From assembly GCA_003235785.1 (NCBI GenBank), contig QJYE01000543.1, forward strand, positions 1-6,108: a stretch of 6,108 nt of DNA. Reading direction: 5' to 3'. Numbering within the stretch: the stretch's first letter is position 1; each line of letters starts with the position of its first letter. Source of the DNA: Nitrospirota bacterium. Lineage in GTDB: Bacteria; Nitrospirota; Nitrospiria; Nitrospirales; UBA8639. This document shows positions 1 to 5,640 of this stretch, piece after piece. Made by a program: the position numbers and the translations under genes. The notes beneath the pieces are model-generated. The model made no database searches and was not told where the DNA came from. It saw nothing but the letters and a program-made list of their open reading frames with translations.

Positions 1-44
1 CACACGAGAACATCGAGTAAGAGGAAAATCGTGAGAGGCTGGGC
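1..44 (-). other. Left-edge sequence after cpaF; possible first codons of tadB
   Basis: In Tad loci the gene after cpaF/tadA is usually tadB, an inner-membrane platform protein. Read on the minus strand, these 44 bases contain one ATG at 13-11, giving only four codons (M-F-S-C) before the window ends, with no clear Shine-Dalgarno sequence in front of it. Another frame reads a short hydrophobic stretch without a start codon. No hairpin-plus-T-run terminator is visible, which agrees with the operon continuing. Assignment to tadB rests on gene order only, and the true start may lie outside the window. Confidence 0.25.
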
Positions 45-1370
45 TTAGACTTCATAAATTTTCTCCGGGTCGAAAATGCTGGGATCGCAGGAGATACCCA
101 ACGCCTTAAAGCGTTCAACAAACTTTGGCCGAACCCCAGAGGCCTTAAAAACGCCATGAACTTTTCGCTGTGTATCCAGACCGGTCTGTTGAAAGAGGAA
201 AATTTCTTGCAAAGTAATGGTCTCACCTTCCATTCCTACGATTTCTGACAAACTTGTCATCTTCCGAGAACCATCAGACAAACGGGTCATTTGCAATACC
301 ACATCGATCGCCGAACTAATATAATGACGTAATGCTTTCGTGGCCAAATTCAAGCCAGCCATGGCCACCAATGTCTCGACGCGAGTCAGACAATCTCGTG
401 GCGTATTGGCATGAATGGTTGTCAATGATCCATCATGACCCGTGTTCATGGCCTGAAGCATGTCTAAACATTCCCCGCTTCGTACCTCACCCATCACAAT
501 GCGATCGGGTCTCATCCGCAAACAATTTTTCACAAGCTCCCGTTGAGTCACTTCACCCCGTCCTTCCACGTTGGGGGGACGAGTTTCCAATCGAACCACA
601 TGCTCCTGACGTAATTGCAACTCCGCGGAGTCTTCAATGGTCACAATCCGTTCATCGTCAGGAATAAAACTCGACAAAATATTCAGAATGGTTGTTTTTC
701 CGCAACCCGTTCCTCCGGAAATCAAAATATTCAACCTGGCCTCAACAATACCTCGCAAGAGTTCGGCTATTTCCGGAGTCAAAGAACGCTTTTCAATCAA
801 ATCTGAAATTTGCAGCTTATCTTTAGAAAATTTACGAATGGAAATAGATGAACCATCCAATGCCAAAGGAGGAATAATGGCATTCACGCGTGATCCATCA
901 AGCAATCTCGCATCACACATCGGAGACGACTCATCAATTCTTCGACCAACAGCCGAAACAATCTTTTCAATAATTTTCCGAAGATGGTTTTCATCACGAA
1001 ACTTCACATCAGTCAGTTGCAGCTTCCCAGCTCGCTCCACATAAATTTGATCACATCGATTGACCAAAATATCATTGACCGTTTGATCTTGAACTAACGG
1101 TTCCAACGGGCCAAGCCCCATCACTTCATGTTGAATATCAGTGATTAAGACTTCTCGCTCCTTCATGCTGAGAGGAATGGATTCCTTCTCTAGGAGTTCA
1201 TTGACAAGCTTGGTCAGCTCTACCTTTAAAAGCTCGTCATCCAACTTGGCGACAATCGTCAAATCTAAGGCATCAATCACTTCTCGATGAAGGCGCTCCT
1301 TCAATGGCCCTAAATCTAATGTCCCATGTTCCGGACCAGCCCCGACTTCATTCCATTTAGAATCATACAT
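45..1370 (-). CDS. cpaF: Tad pilus secretion ATPase CpaF/TadA
   Basis: This 441-residue protein is a cytoplasmic hexameric secretion ATPase of the GspE/VirB11 superfamily that powers Flp pilus assembly. The N-terminal region (about 1-75) is a charged helical segment. Residues about 85-180 form the N-terminal ATPase subdomain, with the family phrases VMGLGPLEPL and DARLLDGSRVNAIIPP. The RecA-like core carries Walker A GGTGCGKT (219-226, Lys225), an Asp box (TIEDSAELQL, 244-253), Walker B with Glu295 (IVMGEVRSGE, 291-300) and a His box (TGHDGSLTTIHAN, 310-322). Length and motif order are normal for the family. Walker A has Cys223 where most relatives have Ser. The ATG at 1370 is the only reasonable start, because the next Met is residue 69. 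It lies 37 bp after the cpaE stop, with only a weak GGGTG-type ribosome site and an A-rich spacer. It probably works with TadB/TadC encoded downstream. Confidence 0.97.
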   Translation of the reverse strand: MYDSKWNEVGAGPEHGTLDLGPLKERLHREVIDALDLTIVAKLDDELLKVELTKLVNELLEKESIPLSMKEREVLITDIQHEVMGLGPLEPLVQDQTVNDILVNRCDQIYVERAGKLQLTDVKFRDENHLRKIIEKIVSAVGRRIDESSPMCDARLLDGSRVNAIIPPLALDGSSISIRKFSKDKLQISDLIEKRSLTPEIAELLRGIVEARLNILISGGTGCGKTTILNILSSFIPDDERIVTIEDSAELQLRQEHVVRLETRPPNVEGRGEVTQRELVKNCLRMRPDRIVMGEVRSGECLDMLQAMNTGHDGSLTTIHANTPRDCLTRVETLVAMAGLNLATKALRHYISSAIDVVLQMTRLSDGSRKMTSLSEIVGMEGETITLQEIFLFQQTGLDTQRKVHGVFKASGVRPKFVERFKALGISCDPSIFDPEKIYEV

Positions 1371-1407
1371 AGTTTTTTACACCCTGAATGAAATATCCCA
1401 TTATTTG

Positions 1408-2661
1408 TTAGGTTGCAGTCGTCGACGCTTGAGGGCTTCGGCTTTTAAATGGATTCAACCAACCGAGCACAGATCCTTTACGAGTCTGTTGTCCAGTTTG
1501 GTCATCCAACAAATTGGCGATATCCCGATACGATTTGGCCACTGCCGATCTGGGAGCCACATCGATCAACGCCTTCCCACTATTCACAGATTGACTCGCC
1601 GAGGGATAATCGTTCGGGAAAAGCCAGAAGGCTTTTTCTTTTAAAATGTCCTCGGTCTCTTTCAACACATCCTGTTCAGCAGATAAAAACCGATTCATCA
1701 CTAAACGAATTTTTTTATGAGGAAATCCCGATCCGCGCAACAAATCTAAAATCCGCTTAGTTCGATGGACGACAGGAACCATCAAGGTGGACGCCACCAA
1801 GATCCAGGTCGCCATTTCTAAGGCTTTTTTCGTCGTCAAATCCAACACGTGTCCACAATCGAGGATGACATAATCAAAGTTCGCGTGAAGAAGGCGAAGA
1901 GTTGCCTCCACACAATCCGGACTTAATCGACCAGTACTGAGGTCGTCATACCCCGAAGGGAGCACCTGAATACCCCAGTCGGTTTTGGTGAGCACACGAA
2001 GAAGAAACGCCTGGTCTAATCGAGACAGATCGTTCGCAATATCCCGGAAGCTATGAATCGGTTGAAGATCGAGATAAAGAGGAAGATCTCCACCATGCTG
2101 GTTCACATCCACTAAGACCACCGACGGGTTGTTGGGTAAGGCTTTGATGGCTGCAGCCACATTCACCGCGATACTCGTCGTGCCTACCCCACCTTTCCCT
2201 CCAAAGAAGGCGAGAATCTTCCCCGGTTTTCGTTGACCCTCTCCCTGATTCACGTGAGCTGAGACCCGTTCCAAAAATCGGGCAATCGCATCAACCACTT
2301 CCTGCTTTTTGAGGGGTTGCGCCAAAAACTCTTTAGCCCCCGCACGCATCGCTTCCAATAAAATGTTCGAATCCAGTCTGGAAGTTGTTAAGAAAATTTC
2401 CGTTCCTTTGTGTAATTTCCCCATCTCTCGAATAAGGGCAAACGTGTCTTCCGGATTGTCTTCGAGTTCCATAATGATCAATGCCGGCACCGCAGCCTCC
2501 TGACTATCCTTGAGTCGAACACCCTCAATCTCCCGAATCATATTTTCAAGGTTCGCCTGACATTCCGTAGAGCGAATAGAAAGCTCAATGACCGGCACGC
2601 CGGAGGGGGCGCTTGACGAATCTCCACCTACACGTTTTGGTTTCCAAGTTTTATCATTCAT
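1408..2661 (-). CDS. cpaE: Tad pilus localisation protein CpaE/TadZ (receiver-like domain plus MinD-like ATPase fold)
   Basis: This 417-residue protein belongs to the ParA/MinD superfamily. CpaE/TadZ proteins mark the cell position of the Tad machine. Residues about 22-132 look like a response-regulator receiver fold, but the phospho-acceptor position reads IIMELED (Glu65 instead of Asp) and the usual KP loop reads AQP (114-116), so it is probably not phosphorylated. The MinD-like domain begins near 148. The deviant Walker A reads GGKGGVGTT (154-162): the signature Lys156 is kept, but the P-loop lysine is Thr161. Walker A' is VLVDVNQHGGDL with Asp185, and Walker B is VILDCG with Asp268. The C-terminal 30 residues are a basic, Ser/Thr-rich tail. 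The ATG overlaps the lipoprotein stop by ATGA, and a strong AGGAGG lies at 2676-2671, nine bases upstream, so the start is firm and translation is probably coupled. Confidence 0.95.
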   Translation of the reverse strand: MNDKTWKPKRVGGDSSSAPSGVPVIELSIRSTECQANLENMIREIEGVRLKDSQEAAVPALIIMELEDNPEDTFALIREMGKLHKGTEIFLTTSRLDSNILLEAMRAGAKEFLAQPLKKQEVVDAIARFLERVSAHVNQGEGQRKPGKILAFFGGKGGVGTTSIAVNVAAAIKALPNNPSVVLVDVNQHGGDLPLYLDLQPIHSFRDIANDLSRLDQAFLLRVLTKTDWGIQVLPSGYDDLSTGRLSPDCVEATLRLLHANFDYVILDCGHVLDLTTKKALEMATWILVASTLMVPVVHRTKRILDLLRGSGFPHKKIRLVMNRFLSAEQDVLKETEDILKEKAFWLFPNDYPSASQSVNSGKALIDVAPRSAVAKSYRDIANLLDDQTGQQTRKGSVLGWLNPFKSRSPQASTTAT

Positions 2662-3074
2662 TTCTTCGTTCCTCCTGCCCCCGTCCCGCTAGATTTGTTC
2701 CCAGTTGACCCACTACTACTCGAGCCACTACCCAGTTTAAAATCGGAATACGGCGGACTTTGAAACATAGCCTGATAGCGAGTCAGACTATTTTGCAGCG
2801 CTCGGGAATCAGCGGCTCCAGGAATGGGATCGATATTTTTTGAAGACGCCGGATTCACGATTTGATTTTCGAGAGCCTGTCGGTAGGGAATCCCAAAGTC
2901 CTCATTTAAATGAACAGGCTGAGGTGCCCACGGCCAGAAGACCTGATCACTTTTCCCCATCGCCTGAGGCCGATATCCATTCTCCTCTGGCATGAACGGC
3001 CACACTCCACAGCCTGTCATCACTAGAATCAAGCCGATCAGACCTGCCGATTTCACAATTGATTGGCGTTGCAT
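2658..3074 (-). CDS. Small Tad-locus outer-membrane lipoprotein in the cpaD/rcpB position
   Basis: This is a 138-residue predicted lipoprotein. A basic N-terminus and hydrophobic segment (about 8-19) lead to a lipobox-like VMTGC with the acylated Cys22. Residue +2 is Gly rather than Asp, so by the E. coli Lol rule it should go to the outer membrane. The middle (59-104) has a pattern I associate with short Tad-locus lipoproteins: DFG, R65-x-A67, Q71-x-x-N74-P75, a Pro-rich turn ending in Gly86, then A92 and Y100. Residues 115-138 are a low-complexity Gly/Ser/Thr/Lys tail. It is shorter than classical CpaD and I see no clear CpaD signature. Lying between the secretin and CpaE genes, it probably assists the secretin; this is inferred from position. 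The start at 3074 is chosen because AAGGAG precedes it by six bases. ATG 3092 or TTG 3095 upstream in frame would add six or seven residues to the signal peptide. Confidence 0.85.
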   Translation of the reverse strand: MQRQSIVKSAGLIGLILVMTGCGVWPFMPEENGYRPQAMGKSDQVFWPWAPQPVHLNEDFGIPYRQALENQIVNPASSKNIDPIPGAADSRALQNSLTRYQAMFQSPPYSDFKLGSGSSSSGSTGNKSSGTGAGGTKK

Positions 3075-3080
3075 GATATG

Positions 3081-3086
3081 CTCCTT
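3081..3086 (-). promoter_or_regulatory. Shine-Dalgarno site deciding the lipoprotein start
   Basis: AAGGAG on the minus strand, six bases before ATG 3074. A weaker AAGGA also stands six bases before the in-frame ATG at 3092, near the cpaC stop. The stronger site and the more typical signal-peptide length favour 3074. Confidence 0.6.
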
Positions 3087-3101
3087 TTTCATCAAATTTC
3101 C

Positions 3102-4571
3102 TTATGGGGCCAGATGACCAAACATCCCTTCCATCCCACCTTTACGAAAAGGCATTCTCCCGGCCACGCTTGGTTGCTTAAAAGTGTAGCCCTCGGTCGG
3201 CCTCGCCACGTTTGGCTCTGGATACACTCCATCCACATATCCCATCAACAACAGCTCAAAATCATTGGGTTCCAAATAATGATCCGTAGGTAATGTTTGC
3301 TTCACCATGTTCAAAGGTTTCACCAAATGAGGGGTCACAATCACAATCAATTCTGTCTCATTTTTTTGGAAAGTGGTGCTCCGGAATAACGCTCCTAAAA
3401 CAGGAATGTCCCCTAGGAATGGGTATTTCGCCACCACTTCCTTGATATTGTCTTGGAGGAGCCCTGCAATGGCGAAACTTTGGCCATCGCCCAATTCCAC
3501 CACGGTCTTAACCCGTCGGGTTGTCAACGCTGGGATTTGAAACCCTTGCGTCACAATGCCATTGGAAAAATCTAATTCTGACACTTCCGGGTTCACAATC
3601 ACGGAAATCCGTCCCTCCGAAAGAACCGTTGGCGTAAATTTCAATCCAACCCCGAATTCTTTGAATTTAATCGTTACCTGGCCAAGTTGCTGCGGAATAG
3701 GAATGGGAAACTCCCCACCAACCAGGAATTCAGCCGCTTGCCCGCTCTCGGCAATCAAAGTCGGTTCGGCCAAGGATTTCGACAAGTTATGTTGCTTCAA
3801 CATATCCAGAACCACCGTCCACGCATCGTTTCCAATATTAAATCCCAGAAAGGCCGTAGCGGTCGACGAAATAATAGTATCCAGGAACCCGGTATCGGCG
3901 TTCTGTTCCGAACTCGACAATTTATTCAAGAGCCCAACGGTAAAATCTCGATGTCCAAGTTGTTGGCGTGAAAAATTCACTCCTAGCCGCTTCAGCAGTC
4001 CACGCTGCATTTCGGAAATTTTGACTTCCATCATCACCTGTTGCACACCACCCACCTGAATGAGATTGATGATTTTTTCAGGGGCGTAGGGCTCGGCCAG
4101 GGTTAACGCTTTTGCCAAGGACTCCATATTTGACACATTGCCTGCCAGGGTAATGTGATCGTGACTGCTCATCACTTGAATGCCGGATTCATGAGGGAGC
4201 ATCGTATGAATCTGCTCCTTCAAGCGGGTCACATCGGGAGACACCCGGACCTGGAAGACATTGGCCACCTGCCCATCTTTTCCCCATAAGGTTAAGGTCG
4301 TCGTCCCAGCGACCTTCCCGGCAAGATAAATTTGTTTCGGGGAGAGAACAATTTGATCCGCCACGTCAGGATTGGCAACCGAGGCCCGCTTAAACGGTGC
4401 CTCTGTTTCCACGATTTTTGACTCTCCAACCGCCAGACGGAGACTTTGGAGCTCATTAACTTGAACTGCCTGAGTGGTGAGACCTTCTCCCCAGGCTCCC
4501 GTATAGCCTGCCAGGACCATACCCAGAGCCATCAAGATGCTCCTGAATGGAAAACCATGAGTTTGATTCAT
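3102..4571 (-). CDS. cpaC: Tad pilus outer-membrane secretin CpaC/RcpA
   Basis: From the chosen start this is a 489-residue secretin that forms the outer-membrane ring through which the Flp pilus leaves the cell. A signal peptide (about 1-28, hydrophobic SILMALGMVLAGYTG, cleavage probably near AWG-EG) is followed by the N-terminal pilus-formation domain (about 38-110), a BON-like domain (about 111-172) and the secretin core (about 175-415). Core landmarks are VGGEFPIPIPQQ (284-295) and the secretin signature YPFLGDIPVLGALFRS (383-398). The tail after 415 has the family's P-x-D-x-Y-x-x-P-x-D-x-E-x-x-L-x-G pattern and ends in a Gly-rich GGMEGMFGH. Start choice: in-frame ATGs lie at 4595, 4586 and 4571. 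Only 4571 has a reasonable site (AAAGG, seven bases upstream) and gives a standard signal peptide. The earlier starts add up to eight residues. It follows cpaB by 46 bp. Confidence 0.95.
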   Translation of the reverse strand: MNQTHGFPFRSILMALGMVLAGYTGAWGEGLTTQAVQVNELQSLRLAVGESKIVETEAPFKRASVANPDVADQIVLSPKQIYLAGKVAGTTTLTLWGKDGQVANVFQVRVSPDVTRLKEQIHTMLPHESGIQVMSSHDHITLAGNVSNMESLAKALTLAEPYAPEKIINLIQVGGVQQVMMEVKISEMQRGLLKRLGVNFSRQQLGHRDFTVGLLNKLSSSEQNADTGFLDTIISSTATAFLGFNIGNDAWTVVLDMLKQHNLSKSLAEPTLIAESGQAAEFLVGGEFPIPIPQQLGQVTIKFKEFGVGLKFTPTVLSEGRISVIVNPEVSELDFSNGIVTQGFQIPALTTRRVKTVVELGDGQSFAIAGLLQDNIKEVVAKYPFLGDIPVLGALFRSTTFQKNETELIVIVTPHLVKPLNMVKQTLPTDHYLEPNDFELLLMGYVDGVYPEPNVARPTEGYTFKQPSVAGRMPFRKGGMEGMFGHLAP

Positions 4572-4578
4572 AACATTG

Positions 4579-4583
4579 CCTTT
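4579..4583 (-). promoter_or_regulatory. Shine-Dalgarno site favouring the cpaC start at 4571
   Basis: AAAGG on the minus strand with a seven-base spacer to ATG 4571. The two upstream in-frame ATGs (4586, 4595) have no comparable site at a proper distance. The match is modest, so the start remains uncertain by up to eight codons. Confidence 0.45.
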
Positions 4584-4617
4584 CATCACGATCATCGCGT
4601 CACCATCGACGACCCTC

Positions 4618-5460
4618 TTAAAATTTCATCGTTTTGCGATTCGTCCCGTTGATCACCTCAACCTGGTTTTCAGGCCGGCGAACCACTTTAGGCCGTGGAG
4701 GGATGAGTTGGTGGGAACTCATCAAATCCTTAAAGTCCGCACCCTTCGTTTTCTTCACCTCAGGATTGAGCGGACTCCGTAAGGCCAAACGTAATTTTCC
4801 GCCATTTTCGGCCATAGCCAACTTTTCAGCTTCTTCCATCGACACTTCCAGCGTAATGACTTTCACAGGAACAGGCTTTTCCTCTCCTGTGGCTCTCTCC
4901 ATTTGAGTATCGATTGCCAACACCAGGGTATTCTCGAGAACCACTTTCGTGACTTCCTCCCTACCACCACTCGAGCTCTTCTTACCCCTGGGATCCGCAA
5001 ACGTCGCCATCACATCGACCCGGTCGCCCGGCTGCACAAATCCAGGAAGCCCAACAACTTCGTTGACTTTCACGGCCATCGCCCGTTTACTGGGATCCAT
5101 AACGGCGGATACTCCGCCCGTTTTAAGATCAATGGGGGCCAATTTTGACTCTAAAATTGGTTCATTTTTCTTCAGGTTCGTCAACACGACCCGTCCGGTC
5201 AAAGAATCCTGATCATTAAAATGTCCCGCCGGGACCCCGTCTTCGGGATACATGACGACGCGAACCGTTTTTCCCTCGAGAGGTGTTCCCCAAGGAATGT
5301 CGGCACTTGCCACAGCCACACTCACACCCTCCATCACAACCTCCGGCGCGGCAACATCAGATTTCCGCTGGCCTTGCAACCATTGATACACCATGTACGT
5401 GGTCACAAGGGCGATTCCCATCGCAATCCCTAAAAATACAAGTGGACGTTTTTGTCCCAT
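4618..5460 (-). CDS. cpaB: Flp pilus assembly protein CpaB/RcpC
   Basis: This 280-residue protein has a single N-terminal membrane anchor (about 7-27, flanked by KR and QRK) and a periplasmic remainder. Residues about 45-108 form an SAF-type domain (SVAVASADIPWGTPLEGKTV). Residues about 115-232 are the RcpC/CpaB domain, with the characteristic GLPGFVQPGDRVDVMATF (137-154) and EVSMEEAEKLAMAENGGKLR (205-224) followed by LALRSPLN. The C-terminus VEVINGTNRKTMKF matches the short end motif common in the family. A Gly/Ser/Lys-rich loop (about 157-168) interrupts the domain, as often seen in relatives. CpaB is thought to link the inner-membrane machine to the secretin and contribute to its stability. 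The ATG at 5460 has a strong AGGAGG seven bases upstream (5473-5468). It is the first gene after the 180-bp gap and probably heads the cpaB-cpaF transcription unit. Confidence 0.95.
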   Translation of the reverse strand: MGQKRPLVFLGIAMGIALVTTYMVYQWLQGQRKSDVAAPEVVMEGVSVAVASADIPWGTPLEGKTVRVVMYPEDGVPAGHFNDQDSLTGRVVLTNLKKNEPILESKLAPIDLKTGGVSAVMDPSKRAMAVKVNEVVGLPGFVQPGDRVDVMATFADPRGKKSSSGGREEVTKVVLENTLVLAIDTQMERATGEEKPVPVKVITLEVSMEEAEKLAMAENGGKLRLALRSPLNPEVKKTKGADFKDLMSSHQLIPPRPKVVRRPENQVEVINGTNRKTMKF

Positions 5461-5467
5461 AAGACTT

Positions 5468-5473
5468 CCTCCT
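5468..5473 (-). promoter_or_regulatory. Strong Shine-Dalgarno site of cpaB
   Basis: AGGAGG on the minus strand with a seven-base spacer to ATG 5460, a full consensus site that fixes the cpaB start. Along with the cpaE site, it is one of the two strongest ribosome sites in the window. Confidence 0.8.
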
Positions 5474-5475
5474 AC

Positions 5476-5509
5476 GTATTCACCGAATCTAGTCCGCCGA
5501 ATGTATTCA
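5476..5509. repeat. Pair of short repeats in swapped order upstream of cpaB
   Basis: On the plus strand GTATTCA (5476-5482) is followed directly by CCGAAT (5483-5488). After eight bases the same two words return in reverse order: CCGAAT (5497-5502) then GTATTCA (5503-5509). The right-hand copy also contains GAAT-GT-ATTC, a small inverted repeat. The block ends just upstream of the cpaB ribosome site, so it would lie in the 5' leader of the mRNA. The words are exact but short; function is unknown and chance is possible. Confidence 0.4.
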
Positions 5510-5557
5510 TGCCCATAAATCTTGCTGACTCAACCCATCTACTCCGCATATCGGATG

Positions 5558-5571
5558 AGAATGAGCATTCT
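5558..5571. promoter_or_regulatory. Operator-like 14-bp palindrome in the cpaA-cpaB gap
   Basis: AGAATG-CT-CATTCT is an interrupted palindrome with perfect 6-bp arms. It begins at the last base of the proposed -10 element and would cover the transcription start, a usual place for a repressor site. No regulator is identified, and a 6-bp palindrome can arise by chance. Confidence 0.3.
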
Positions 5572-5599
5572 TAATAGTCAACGAAAAGAATCTTGTCAC
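5571..5599 (-). promoter_or_regulatory. Candidate sigma-70-type promoter for cpaB-cpaF
   Basis: On the minus strand GTGACA (5599-5594, five of six matches to TTGACA) is separated by 17 bases from TATTAA (5576-5571, four of six matches to TATAAT). Transcription would start near 5564, giving a leader of about 100 nt before cpaB. An overlapping alternative uses TTGACT (5581-5576) with TCTCAT (5560-5555), but its spacer is only 15. No sigma-54 type GG-N10-GC pair was found in the gap. The location in the only sizeable non-coding gap supports the idea; the match itself is moderate. Confidence 0.35.
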
Positions 5600-5640
5600 A
5601 TCGTTTATGTTTAAACCGCAGACTGCTATGCATATGCGAG

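Noticed and set aside
637..1044. 135-codon open frame on the plus strand
   Set aside because: It is antisense to the conserved ATPase core of cpaF, with no domain or convincing ribosome site.
3556..4059. 167-codon open frame on the plus strand
   Set aside because: It lies fully antisense to the secretin core of cpaC, has a Cys/Ser/Pro-rich composition typical of shadow frames, and shows no recognisable domain.
5600..5640. Terminator after cpaA
   Set aside because: Only weak 3-4 bp stems (CGCA/TGCG, GCA/TGC) and small AT palindromes (GCATATGC) are present, with no GC-rich hairpin followed by a T run.
5461..5640. Sigma-54 promoter before cpaB
   Set aside because: The nearest GG/GC pair on the minus strand has 8-9 bases between the doublets instead of 10 and otherwise matches poorly.
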